A stretch of 17,006 nt of DNA from Castellaniella sp. UBA6218 (GTDB lineage: Bacteria > Pseudomonadota > Gammaproteobacteria > Burkholderiales > Burkholderiaceae_B). The DNA is taken from assembly GCA_002421865.1 (NCBI GenBank), contig DISE01000048.1:1-17006 (forward strand), given 5' to 3'. The translations under genes and the position numbers were made by a program. Numbering within the stretch: the stretch's first letter is position 1; each line of letters begins with the position of its first letter. The notes beneath the pieces were generated by a model, which was not told the origin of the DNA, ran no database searches, and saw only the letters and a program-made list of their open reading frames with translations. Positions 1-6,967 of this stretch are shown in pieces.

Positions 1-208
1 CGATGTTGCCGGGGTTGGCGCGGGTATAGCCCTCGGCCATGTGCGAGGCGCCTTCCACGTGGCGGGCCAGGACGTGCTTGAAGCCGCCGTTCTTGCGCAG
101 AGCGGAGTACAGCGGGTTGATGGCGGCGCCGGGCACGCCGAAGAGCGTGGTGATGCCTTCTTTCTGCAAGACCGCGGCGGCGGCGTCGACTGCTCTCATT
201 CTGGCCAT
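1..208 (-). CDS. gcl: Glyoxylate carboligase (tartronate-semialdehyde synthase), N-terminal part
   Basis: This gene runs off the left edge; only the first 69 codons are present. The product condenses two glyoxylates to tartronate semialdehyde and CO2, using thiamine diphosphate in the cytoplasm. The visible N-terminus begins MARMRAVDAAAAVLQKEG and contains FGVPGAAINPLYSAL (about residues 23-37) and RHVEGASHMAEGYTRA (49-64), which closely match my memory of E. coli Gcl. Residue 51 is valine in the RHVEG motif. Most ThDP enzymes carry the cofactor-activating glutamate there, and valine is a known hallmark of Gcl, so this is the carboligase rather than acetolactate synthase. The ATG at 208 has AGGAG five bases upstream (minus-strand copy of 214-218). 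It is divergent from a LysR gene and supplies the exit route for glyoxylate made by AllA. Confidence 0.93.
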   Translation of the reverse strand, partial: MARMRAVDAAAAVLQKEGITTLFGVPGAAINPLYSALRKNGGFKHVLARHVEGASHMAEGYTRANPGNI

Positions 209-325
209 GATTTCTCCTGGATCGGTCGGATGGGTATTCGGTGACGGGACCAGAATAAAGAAATCACCCAGGCTCAGGAATCCCAGCCTGCCTCTCTTCT
301 GTCGATACTATTTGTATGTGATGGG

Positions 326-355
326 CGGGTCATGGGGTAGAATTTCCATGACCCG
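326..355. repeat. Perfect 10-bp inverted repeat, candidate operator
   Basis: The arms CGGGTCATGG (326-335) and CCATGACCCG (346-355) are exactly complementary, with a 10-base AT-rich spacer holding TAGAAT. The arm centres are 20 bases apart, about two helical turns, which suits binding of a dimer or dimer pair on one DNA face. It lies 75 bases before the LysR start and 118 bases from the gcl start, so it is not a terminator for either gene. It could instead form a hairpin in the LysR leader if transcription starts upstream of it. Confidence 0.55.
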
Positions 356-418
356 GGACACGCTGGTTTCGTTTGCATTCTTCTGTTTCTCCATGTTCCG
401 GCGGCTTGTCCAGCCCGC

Positions 419-424
419 GGGGAG
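419..424 (+). promoter_or_regulatory. Ribosome binding site that fixes a TTG start
   Basis: GGGGAG sits five bases before the TTG at 430. It supports this start over an ATG at 373 in the same frame, which would add 19 residues with no counterpart in LysR proteins. Confidence 0.6.
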
Positions 425-429
425 TCCTC

Positions 430-1347
430 TTGAGCCGTTATACCGAGATACGCAGTTTTGTATTGATTGCCGAGCAGGGCAGCTTCGCCGCCGCCGCCCT
501 GGTCGAGGGCGTGACGCCGGTCATCATGGGGCGGCGCCTGACGGCGCTGGAAAAACGCCTGGGGGTGCAGCTGGTCCACCGGTCCACGCGCGGCCTGGTC
601 TTGACGGACCTGGGGGAACGCTATCTGGAGCACTGCCAGCAGCTGATCCAGGACTTCGATGACGCCGACGCCAGCATCATGTCCCGCCGCCGGTCGCTCG
701 CCGGCCACCTGGTGGTCTCGGCGCCGGCCTCGTTCGGGCGCCTGCATGTGGCCCCGCACGCGCTGGCGTTTCGCGAACGCTATCCGGATCTGGCGCTGTC
801 CTTCAATTTCACCGATAGCGTGGTTGACCTGGTGCGCGAAGGCTATGACATGGCGATCCGCATCGGCGAGGTCACCGATCCGAATTATGTGGCGGTGCGC
901 CTGTACCCGAACCGCCGCGTGGTGTGCGGCACGCCGGCCTACTTCGAGTCGCACGGCGTGCCGCGCGTACCCGAGGATCTGGCGCGGCACAATTGCCTGG
1001 CCTTCAACCTGCAGGGGGGGCAGCACCGAGGCTGGACCTTCGTGCGCGACGGCAAGCCGTTTGCCGTGCGTGTGCGTGGCGATCTGGCCTGCAACGACGG
1101 CGAGCTGCTCTACCGCTGGGTGCGCCAGGGCCTGGGCATCGGCTGGCGGTCCACCTGGGAAATCCAGCGCGAACTCAAGCGGGGCGAACTGGTGACGGTG
1201 CTCGACGAATTCGCCCTGCCCGCCTACGACATCCAGGCCGTCTATCCGCAGCAGCGCTATCTGCCGGCCAAGGTGCGCTATTTCATCGACGAATTGCGAA
1301 ACCATTATCATGAACCCGGTTACTGGGAAGGGCAGAGAGCATCTTGA
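430..1347 (+). CDS. LysR-family transcriptional regulator, CrgA-like
   Basis: A 305-residue DNA-binding regulator of typical LysR length. The N-terminal winged helix-turn-helix spans about residues 1-60 (YTEIRSFVLIAEQGSF, then MGRRLTALEKRLGVQL and HRSTRGLVLTDLGERYLEHC). The effector-binding half starts near residue 90 (LVVSAPASFGRLHVAP) and contains VVDLVREGYDMAIRIGE, the wording typical of the CrgA-like subgroup. The TTG start at 430 is preferred because GGGGAG precedes it and the domain begins immediately. It is divergent from gcl and overlaps the following permease gene by four bases, so it probably controls gcl and/or that permease. The effector cannot be read from sequence. It differs clearly in sequence from the two other LysR proteins in the window. 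Confidence 0.9.
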   Translation: MSRYTEIRSFVLIAEQGSFAAAALVEGVTPVIMGRRLTALEKRLGVQLVHRSTRGLVLTDLGERYLEHCQQLIQDFDDADASIMSRRRSLAGHLVVSAPASFGRLHVAPHALAFRERYPDLALSFNFTDSVVDLVREGYDMAIRIGEVTDPNYVAVRLYPNRRVVCGTPAYFESHGVPRVPEDLARHNCLAFNLQGGQHRGWTFVRDGKPFAVRVRGDLACNDGELLYRWVRQGLGIGWRSTWEIQRELKRGELVTVLDEFALPAYDIQAVYPQQRYLPAKVRYFIDELRNHYHEPGYWEGQRAS

Positions 1348-2261
1348 ACGCTGAAAAAACGCCGCCGACGGCCGCCGGCAATCGCCGCAACGAGCGGCTC
1401 GCCTTGATGGCGCTGGCCGGCATGGCGCTCGTCTGGGGGTACAACTGGGTCGTCATGAAGCAGGTGCTGGCGTATGTCGGCCCCTTCGATTTTTCCGCGC
1501 TGCGCACGCTGTTCGGCGCCGTGGCCCTGCTGCTGGTGCTGAAGTTTCTGCGGCGTCCCATGCGCATCCGGGCCTGGCCCCGCGTGGTGCTGCTGGGCGT
1601 GCTGCAGACCGGCATGTTTTCCGCCCTGATCCAGATCGCCTTGCTTCAGGGCGCCGCGGGCAAGACCTCGATCCTGGTGTACACGATGCCGTTCTGGGTC
1701 ATCCCGCTGGCCTGGGCGGCGTTCGGCGAGCGGATCCGGGGGGCGCAGTGGCTGGCCCTGGCGCTGGCCGCGACGGGGCTGCTGCTGATTCTCGAGCCCT
1801 GGAACCATCACGCGGGCATCGTCAGCGAAGTGCTGGCCCTCGCCTCGGGCCTGTGCTGGGCGCTGGCGACCCTGGTGGCGAAATGGATCAAGCGCGACTA
1901 CCCGATGGACACGCTGCCGTTGACGGCGTGGCAGATGCTGTTTGGCGCGCTGGCGCTGTGCGCCGCCGCCTGGGTGGTGCCGGAAAAGCCGATCGAACCC
2001 GTGCCTTATTTCTACGCGGCGCTGGCCTACAACGCGATCCTGGCGACGGCGCTGGCCTGGTTCCTGTGGCTGTTCGCCCTGCAGCATTTGTCCGCCGGGG
2101 TGGCGGGGCTGTCGTCGCTGGGCGTCCCGGTGATCGGGGCGCTGGCCGGCTGGCTGGAATTGGGCGAGATTCCCGGCGGACTGGAGCTGGCCGGGATGAT
2201 CCTGATCGGTGTGGCCCTGGCAGTGGTCAGCCTGCGGCCGATGGGCGGCAGGCGGAAATAA
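1344..2261 (+). CDS. EamA / DMT-superfamily inner-membrane permease
   Basis: A 305-residue, very hydrophobic protein with about ten predicted membrane segments in two EamA halves. The first begins LALMALAGMALVWGYNWVVM (residues 19-38), with the usual W-G-x-N-W pattern; the second begins near LALASGLCWALATLVAKWIK. Family members usually export or import small metabolites such as amino acids or their analogues; the substrate here is unknown. The TTG start at 1344 overlaps the LysR stop as TTGA, implying translational coupling. A later ATG at 1407 would remove part of the first membrane helix and is unlikely. It runs convergently into allA. Its connection to purine catabolism is only positional. 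Confidence 0.85.
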   Translation: MNAEKTPPTAAGNRRNERLALMALAGMALVWGYNWVVMKQVLAYVGPFDFSALRTLFGAVALLLVLKFLRRPMRIRAWPRVVLLGVLQTGMFSALIQIALLQGAAGKTSILVYTMPFWVIPLAWAAFGERIRGAQWLALALAATGLLLILEPWNHHAGIVSEVLALASGLCWALATLVAKWIKRDYPMDTLPLTAWQMLFGALALCAAAWVVPEKPIEPVPYFYAALAYNAILATALAWFLWLFALQHLSAGVAGLSSLGVPVIGALAGWLELGEIPGGLELAGMILIGVALAVVSLRPMGGRRK

Positions 2262-2266
2262 GCGTT

Positions 2267-2295
2267 GCGGCGCTGGCGTCGATATCCGGCGCCGC
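2267..2295. terminator. Possible shared terminator hairpin between eamA-type gene and allA
   Basis: GCGGCGC (2267-2273) and GCGCCGC (2289-2295) can pair around a 15-base loop in the 45-base gap between two convergent genes. There is no clear T tract on either side, so intrinsic termination is doubtful. Confidence 0.3.
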
Positions 2296-2306
2296 CGCGC
2301 GGGCGT

Positions 2307-2816
2307 TCAGCCCGGCACCGGAATCACGCTGGGCGCTTCCATCTGGACGACGTCGCAGTTCTCGCCCGGACCGGAGCGGTCGACGATCAGGAAGTCGGAG
2401 ACGGCTTCCAGCGCCAGAAGCGGATGGTGCCAGACGCCGCGCGCGTAGTTCACGCCTTGATCGCCCCGGCACAGGAACACACGCAGGTCGGCGACCGCGG
2501 GCCTGGAGGCGGGGTCGGCGACCACGACCAGATAGGGGCGGCCAGACAACGGGATGAAGGCCTGGCTGGCTTTCGGATGGCGCTCCATCATGGTGATAGT
2601 GAAGGGCAGCGTGCGCGGCAGGCCGCGGAAGATCGACACGATGGCGCGGCCGTCCTCGCCCGGATCGATGCGCGCCAGGTCGTGATAGCGTTCCGTGTTG
2701 CCTTCGTTGATGGTGAAGTGATTGGCCGCGTCGTCGGCCTGGATCACATCACCGAAGGGCGCGAAGGCCTCGCGCGTCAGGGGTTCGATGGTCAGGAGCG
2801 TCGGCGTGGTGGTCAT
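2307..2816 (-). CDS. allA: Ureidoglycolate lyase
   Basis: A 169-residue cytoplasmic enzyme that splits ureidoglycolate into glyoxylate and urea, a late step of allantoin breakdown. The sequence follows E. coli AllA throughout: EAFAPFGDVI (16-25), ERYHDLA (42-48), ERHPKASQAFIPL (78-90), GVNYARGVWHHPL (121-133) and VDRSGPGENCD (145-155). The length matches the family. The ATG at 2816 is preferred over one at 2828 because GGAG lies six bases before it, while the upstream ATG has no ribosome site. It is 27 bases downstream of uraD on the same strand, so the two are probably one transcript. The glyoxylate it makes is the substrate of Gcl, encoded 2 kb away. Confidence 0.93.
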   Translation of the reverse strand: MTTTPTLLTIEPLTREAFAPFGDVIQADDAANHFTINEGNTERYHDLARIDPGEDGRAIVSIFRGLPRTLPFTITMMERHPKASQAFIPLSGRPYLVVVADPASRPAVADLRVFLCRGDQGVNYARGVWHHPLLALEAVSDFLIVDRSGPGENCDVVQMEAPSVIPVPG

Positions 2817-2822
2817 GTGGGA

Positions 2823-2826
2823 CTCC
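2823..2826 (-). promoter_or_regulatory. Ribosome binding site deciding the allA start
   Basis: On the minus strand GGAG occupies 2826-2823, six bases before the ATG at 2816. It overlaps the alternative in-frame ATG at 2828, which has no such site of its own. Confidence 0.55.
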
Positions 2827-2843
2827 ATGGGGTTTTCAGCGTG

Positions 2844-3374
2844 TCAGGCGGCGAACCGGGCGTCGAGCCGGAAACGCGCGATCTGCCCGATCTGGTCCAG
2901 GCAGGTGTCGAATTCGGTTTCCCGATCGTTTCGCAGCCGTTGTTCGATCGCGTCCATGATCTGGTAGCGGCTGCGCCCCTTGACGGCGATCACGAAGGGG
3001 AAGCCGAATTGCTGGCGGTAGGCGGCGTTCAGGCCGCGCAGGCGCCGCAGTTCTTCCGGACTGCACTGATCCAGGCCGGCGCCCCGCTGTTCGCTGGTCG
3101 AGTCGTTGGTCAGGGTGCCTTCGGCGGCTTCCTTGCCGGCGAGTTCCGGGTGGGCGGCGATGAGGGCGAGCTGTTCCGCCGGATCGGCCTCGCGCACCAC
3201 GCGCATCATGGCCCGGTGCAGCGCGTCCACGTCGGCGAAGGGCCGGGCGGCCCAGGCGCGTTCCGGAATCCAGGGGGAATGTTCGAAGATCGAACCGAGT
3301 TCCCGGGAAAACTCGGCCTGGGTCAGGGAGGATAGTTCGTGCAGGGTCATGACAGGGTGGGATGAGTGCATCAT
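2844..3374 (-). CDS. uraD: 2-oxo-4-hydroxy-4-carboxy-5-ureidoimidazoline (OHCU) decarboxylase
   Basis: A protein of about 176 residues catalysing the last step from urate to S-allantoin, decarboxylation of OHCU. Family features are IFEHSPWIPERAW near the N-terminus, the catalytic-His motif LIAAHPELAGKEA, GLDQCSPEELRRLRGLN in the middle, and FGFPFVIAVKGRSR followed by an amphipathic helix. From the ATG at 3374 the active-site histidine is residue 75; from the ATG at 3350 it would be residue 67. Neither start has a good ribosome site, so the start is uncertain. An extension further upstream to 3449 adds a basic tail without family support. It leads into allA and diverges from a LysR gene. No HIU hydrolase domain is fused and none is nearby. 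Confidence 0.9.
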   Translation of the reverse strand: MMHSSHPVMTLHELSSLTQAEFSRELGSIFEHSPWIPERAWAARPFADVDALHRAMMRVVREADPAEQLALIAAHPELAGKEAAEGTLTNDSTSEQRGAGLDQCSPEELRRLRGLNAAYRQQFGFPFVIAVKGRSRYQIMDAIEQRLRNDRETEFDTCLDQIGQIARFRLDARFAA

Positions 3375-3496
3375 GATGGAAAGTCTACGGTGTATCGCGC
3401 GCCAAATGAAGGGCGCGGGTCGGTATAAGTGGTATATGCTGTGCCGCATTCGCGGGGGCGGCAGGACTCGCTCCCGCCCGAACGGAGAACTTCACG
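3375..3496. promoter_or_regulatory. Divergent uraD / lysR promoter region with LysR-type box
   Basis: This 122-base gap contains TATA-N5-TATA (3424-3436), a dyad fitting the T-N11-A pattern of LysR boxes. It overlaps a direct repeat of GGTATA (3422-3427 and 3431-3436). Upstream lies CGCGCC/GGCGCG (3398-3403 and 3412-3417), a six-base inverted repeat. TATATG at 3433-3438 could be a -10 for the plus-strand LysR gene. GGAGAA at 3484-3489 is the ribosome site for that gene. The likely binder is the adjacent LysR protein; this is inference. Confidence 0.5.
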
Positions 3497-4435
3497 ATGT
3501 CGACACGACGCGGTAGCGAAACGCTGGATACGTATCTGCTGAAGGTGTTCAGCATTCTCATGGCCGAACGCAGCGTGTCGCGCACGGCCCTGAAACTCAA
3601 TCAGTCCCAGCCCGCCATCAGCGTGGCGCTGAAGAACCTGCGCCAGATCCTGCAGGATCCGCTGCTGGTGCGCGAGAAGGGCGGCATGGTGCCCACCGAT
3701 CGGGCGCTCGCCATCCTTGAGCACGCCCGGACGGCGCTGGCCTCGATCGATTCGATGCTGGAAGCGGGCGGCGCCTTCGAGCCCGACAGCAGCCGCCAGG
3801 TCTTTCGTATCGGCTCGCCGGACTATCTGGCGCCGGCCTTCGCCGCGTCGGTGGTGGCGCGCTTCAGGCGCGAGGCCCCGCATGCGCGGCTGGTGCTGCA
3901 TTCCCTGGGGCCGGATTTCGATTTCGAGCATTCCCTGGCCGAAGGCGAGCTGGACGTGGTGATCGGCAACTGGCCCGAGCCTCCCGACCGCATGCATCTG
4001 TCGGTGCTGCTGGAAGACGAGATCGTGTGCATGGTGGCGGCCGACCATCCGCTGGCGCGGCGCGGCATGACGCTGGACGATTACCGGCGCGTGCCGCACG
4101 TGGTGCCGACCCCGTATTCCATCACCCAGCGCGGCATGATCGACACGGTGCTGACATCCCTGCGCATCCAGCGCGAGGAATGCGTCGAGGCGCAATCCTT
4201 CATGCTGGCGCCCTACCTGCTGCCGGGCACGGATCTGGTGTTCACCACCACGCGGCATTTCGCCCGTTATTACACGGAACTGCTGCCGCTGGCGGTCCTG
4301 GAATCGCCGATCGAGTTTCCGCCGATGCGGTTCTATCAGTTGTGGCATGCGCGCAATCATCATGCGCCCTCCCATCAATGGCTGCGGCACCTGTTGGGCG
4401 ATTGCGGAAAAGGCGTGCTGGCGCGGCAGGGCTGA
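3497..4435 (+). CDS. LysR-family transcriptional regulator (paralogue A), NahR/NodD-like group
   Basis: A 312-residue regulator. The helix-turn-helix lies at about residues 10-70 (LDTYLLKVFSILMAERSVSR, then NQSQPAISVALKNLR). The C-terminal effector domain includes GELDVVIGNWPEPP and ends with the PPMRFYQLWHARNHHAPSHQ block, characteristic of the LinR/NahR/NodD branch of LysR proteins. GGAGAA precedes the ATG by seven bases. It diverges from uraD-allA, the most likely target. It shares many residues in the same order with the LysR protein encoded at 5993-6967, including DVVIGNW and FPPMRFY-LWH, so the two are paralogues. The inducer is not deducible but may be a urate or allantoin pathway intermediate. 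Confidence 0.92.
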   Translation: MSTRRGSETLDTYLLKVFSILMAERSVSRTALKLNQSQPAISVALKNLRQILQDPLLVREKGGMVPTDRALAILEHARTALASIDSMLEAGGAFEPDSSRQVFRIGSPDYLAPAFAASVVARFRREAPHARLVLHSLGPDFDFEHSLAEGELDVVIGNWPEPPDRMHLSVLLEDEIVCMVAADHPLARRGMTLDDYRRVPHVVPTPYSITQRGMIDTVLTSLRIQREECVEAQSFMLAPYLLPGTDLVFTTTRHFARYYTELLPLAVLESPIEFPPMRFYQLWHARNHHAPSHQWLRHLLGDCGKGVLARQG

Positions 4436-4467
4436 AGGCGCCCCGCGCGCGCCGGGCCGGGAGGGCC

Positions 4468-5850
4468 TCAGATCGCCCAGCCGCCCAGGTAGAACACGGC
4501 CAGGGCGATGGCGATGGCCAGCGTGCCGATGTTCAGCCTGCGCCATTCGCCGGCGAACAGGCGGCCGATCACCAGGGTGCAGAAGCCCAGCATGATGCCG
4601 GTGACGATGTTGCAGGTCAGCACGATGAACACGGCGCAGACCATGCCGGCCATGGTGTCCACGGTGTCGTCCAGGTGCAGCTTGCGCACGCCGCCGAGCA
4701 TCAGCAGGCCCACGTACATCAGGGCCGGCGCGGTGGCGTAGGACGGCACCAGGCCCGCCAGCGGCGACAGGAAGATCAGGGCCAGGAAGCCCAGGCCGAC
4801 GATGGTGGCGGTCAGGCCGGTCTTGCCGCCGGCCGCCGTGCCGGCCGCCGATTCGATGTAGGCCGCCGCCGGGGCGCCGCCCAGACCGGCCGATACGATG
4901 GAGCTCACCGAATCCGCCGTCAGGGCGCGGCCGCCGTTGATGATCTGGCCGTTCTGATCCAGTTGGCCGGCCTGGCCGGCCACCGCGCGGATGGTGCCCG
5001 TAGCATCGAACACGGCCGTCATGACCAGGGCGAGGACGCTGGGGATGACCACCGCGTTGAGCGCGCCGCCGACGTCCATGACGCCGATCAGCGAGTGCTC
5101 GCCGCCGAAGGACGGCAGGGCGAACAGGCCCTTGAAGGTCACGGCGGGATCCCAGATCAGGCCGAAGACCGACAGCGCCACGATGACCAGCAGGATGCCG
5201 CCCGGCACGCGCCGGCGCTCCAGGCCGAAGATCGCCGCCAGGCCCAGGACCGACAACAGGGCCGGCATGGCGCCGATGGCGCCCAGGGACACCGGCAGGC
5301 CGGGGCCGGGGTTCTTCACCACCAGGCCGACTTCGTTGGCGGCGATCAGCAGCAGGAACAGGCCGATGCCGATGCCGGTGCCGTGCGCGATGCCGGTCGG
5401 CAGGTTGCGCAGGATCCAGCTGCGCACTCCGGTGGCCGAGATCGCGGTGAAGATGACGCCCATCAGGAACACCGCGCCGAGGGCGACGGCGGGCGACAGG
5501 CCCTGACCCAGGACCAGGTCGAAGGCCGTGAAGGCGGTCAGCGAGATCGCGCAGCCCACGGCGATCGGCAGGTTGGCCCACAGGCCCATCAGCAGCGAGC
5601 CGAAGGCGCTGGTGAGACAGACCGCGATGAAGACCGAAGAGGTATCGAAGCCCGCCTTGCCCAGCATGCCGGGGACGACGAAGACGGAATAGACCATCGC
5701 CAGGAAAGTCGTCAGTCCGGCCAGGGTCTCCTGGCGCACGCTGGTGCCGCGGGCCGCCAGCTGGAAGCGCTGATCGAGCCACGAGGTCGGGGCGACGGGG
5801 GTTGCGGGGGCGCCAATCCCCGCCGGCAAGGCGTGTTCCTGCTCGCTCAT
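4468..5850 (-). CDS. AzgA-type (NCS2) purine base permease
   Basis: A 460-residue inner-membrane transporter with 12-14 hydrophobic segments. Family marks are QETLAGLTTFLAMVY (40-54), the NLPIAVGCAISLTAF segment (93-107), FDATGT (281-286) and ESAAGTAAGGKTG (333-345); the last is a strong signature of the AzgA/PbuG/GhxP branch (guanine, hypoxanthine or adenine uptake with protons). It does not look like the UraA/XanQ/UacT branch, so urate or xanthine is less likely as substrate. The ATG at 5850 has AGGAGA eight bases upstream; an earlier ATG at 5913 in frame is unsupported. It is convergent with the preceding LysR gene and follows the third LysR gene on the same strand after 142 bases. Confidence 0.88.
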   Translation of the reverse strand: MSEQEHALPAGIGAPATPVAPTSWLDQRFQLAARGTSVRQETLAGLTTFLAMVYSVFVVPGMLGKAGFDTSSVFIAVCLTSAFGSLLMGLWANLPIAVGCAISLTAFTAFDLVLGQGLSPAVALGAVFLMGVIFTAISATGVRSWILRNLPTGIAHGTGIGIGLFLLLIAANEVGLVVKNPGPGLPVSLGAIGAMPALLSVLGLAAIFGLERRRVPGGILLVIVALSVFGLIWDPAVTFKGLFALPSFGGEHSLIGVMDVGGALNAVVIPSVLALVMTAVFDATGTIRAVAGQAGQLDQNGQIINGGRALTADSVSSIVSAGLGGAPAAAYIESAAGTAAGGKTGLTATIVGLGFLALIFLSPLAGLVPSYATAPALMYVGLLMLGGVRKLHLDDTVDTMAGMVCAVFIVLTCNIVTGIMLGFCTLVIGRLFAGEWRRLNIGTLAIAIALAVFYLGGWAI

Positions 5851-5992
5851 GAGCGGTGTCTCCTGAATGGTTGGCGCCTTCTGGTGAGGCGGGCGCTTGA
5901 GGGATCGGACCATTCTAGGGACGCGATTTCGGGCTGTGCGCGCGCGGGCCTGATGACGACTATCAAGCCCGGATGATGTCTTCTAGGGAGGA
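5851..5992. promoter_or_regulatory. Intergenic region upstream of the purine permease
   Basis: This 142-base gap between a LysR gene and the permease gene, both on minus, is long enough for a separate promoter. I see the permease ribosome site (minus copy of 5859-5864) but no convincing -35/-10 pair and no strong dyad. Control of the permease by read-through from the LysR gene is also possible. Confidence 0.3.
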
Positions 5993-6967
5993 TCAGGGTT
6001 TGTCCGAATGCTGCGCGGGCGGATTCTGGCGGCCGTCATCGAGGCTGGCCTGCAGCATGGCGGCGACCTTGGCGATGCACTGGCGCAGCCAGACGACTTC
6101 CGGTGCGCCGTGGCAGCGGCGGTGCCACAGCAGGTAGAAGCGCATGGGCGGGAAGGACAGGGGCGACGGCAGGATGGAAATGGGCAGGTAGCGCGCGTAG
6201 TGCTGGGCGAATTGCCGGCCGGTGGTGAAGATCAGGTCGGTGCGCAGCAGCATGCCGGCCACCTGGCCGAAATACGGGATGGTCATCTGGATGTTGCGCT
6301 TCAGGCCCTGGGAAGCCAGGTGGCCGTCGATGAAGCTCTGGCGCTCGGTCACGTGGGGAAAGGGCGCGAGGTGCGGCAGTTCCAGGTAGTGCTTCAGGGT
6401 GAGTTCGCGGTGGGCGGCCGGGTTATGGCTGCCGATCATGCAGACGACCTCGTCGTCGAACAGCCGCGCCATGTGCATCTGCGGCGGCGGTTCGAGCCAG
6501 TTGCCGATGACCACGTCCAGACCGCCGTCCTCCAGGCCGCCCGCGTAGTCGTAATCGGCGTTGATCGGGTGTACGATGAATTTGGCGTGTGGCGCCTCGC
6601 GGCGCAGGATTTCGGCGATGTTCGGCAGGAACATCGCGTCCAGATAGTCGGGCGCTCCCAGGTGGAATTCCCGCGTGGTCCGGGCCGGATCGAACGCGCC
6701 GGGCGGCTGGGTGATGCGCTCGATGGCGTTCAGGGCCTCGTTGGCGTGCGCCAGCAGTTCCAGGCCGCGGGCGGTGGGCACCATGCCGGTCTTGCCGCGC
6801 ACCAGGACCGGATCGCCGGTGATGTCGCGCAGGCGGCGCAGCGAATTGCTCAGGGCCGGCTGCGACAGCCCCAGCTTGATGGCGGCGCGCGAGACGCTCT
6901 GTTCGGTCAGCAGGATCTGCAGGATGCGCAGCAGGTGCGTATCCAGGGGTTCGCGGGTTCGTTGCAT
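5993..6967 (-). CDS. LysR-family transcriptional regulator (paralogue B), NahR/NodD-like group
   Basis: A 324-residue regulator with its helix-turn-helix at about residues 8-68 (LDTHLLRILQILLTEQSVSR, then GLSQPALSNSLRRLR) and an effector domain containing GLDVVIGNWLEPP and FPPMRFYLLWHRR. The C-terminal tail (about 25 residues, polar) is longer than in paralogue A. The ATG at 6967 is chosen because it aligns with the start of paralogue A; a GTG at 7003 would add 12 residues and has no ribosome site. The ribosome site for the ATG is weak (AGG). It diverges from xdhABC-guaD and precedes the permease on its own strand, so it probably controls xanthine/guanine catabolism and perhaps purine uptake. 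Confidence 0.92.
   Translation of the reverse strand: MQRTREPLDTHLLRILQILLTEQSVSRAAIKLGLSQPALSNSLRRLRDITGDPVLVRGKTGMVPTARGLELLAHANEALNAIERITQPPGAFDPARTTREFHLGAPDYLDAMFLPNIAEILRREAPHAKFIVHPINADYDYAGGLEDGGLDVVIGNWLEPPPQMHMARLFDDEVVCMIGSHNPAAHRELTLKHYLELPHLAPFPHVTERQSFIDGHLASQGLKRNIQMTIPYFGQVAGMLLRTDLIFTTGRQFAQHYARYLPISILPSPLSFPPMRFYLLWHRRCHGAPEVVWLRQCIAKVAAMLQASLDDGRQNPPAQHSDKP

Larger units (their letters stand above)
209..429. promoter_or_regulatory. Divergent gcl / lysR promoter region with inverted repeats
   Basis: This 221-base gene-free stretch separates gcl (minus) from the LysR gene (plus). It holds three symmetric elements: CAGGCT/AGCCTG (269-274 and 285-290); ATAC-N5-GTAT (305-317); and a perfect 10-base inverted repeat CGGGTCATGG/CCATGACCCG (326-335 and 346-355) with a 10-base spacer. 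A TAGAAT hexamer at 338-343 lies inside the last spacer and could be the -10 box of the LysR gene; I see no good -35 for it. On the minus strand TATTCT near 250-260 is a weak -10 candidate for gcl. A LysR protein binding here to control gcl and itself is the usual arrangement, but that is inference. Confidence 0.5.

Noticed and set aside
373..429. Earlier ATG for the first LysR gene
   Set aside because: It adds 19 residues (Ser/Pro/Gly-rich) before the helix-turn-helix and would overlap the promoter region; the TTG at 430 has a ribosome site.
4437..4453. GGCGC/GCGCC hairpin as terminator between LysR paralogue A and the permease gene
   Set aside because: Five-base arms in a run of alternating GC with no T tract; too weak to annotate in DNA of this composition.
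3371..5782. Minus-strand open frame of about 800 codons overlapping a LysR gene and the permease gene
   Set aside because: It is Arg/Pro/Gly/His-rich with no recognisable domain and lies over two well-supported genes; GC-rich DNA keeps such frames open by chance.
4027..5976. Plus-strand open frame of about 650 codons across the permease gene
   Set aside because: Composition is dominated by Gly, Ala, Arg, Gln and Asp without hydrophobic core or motif; the minus-strand permease explains the region.
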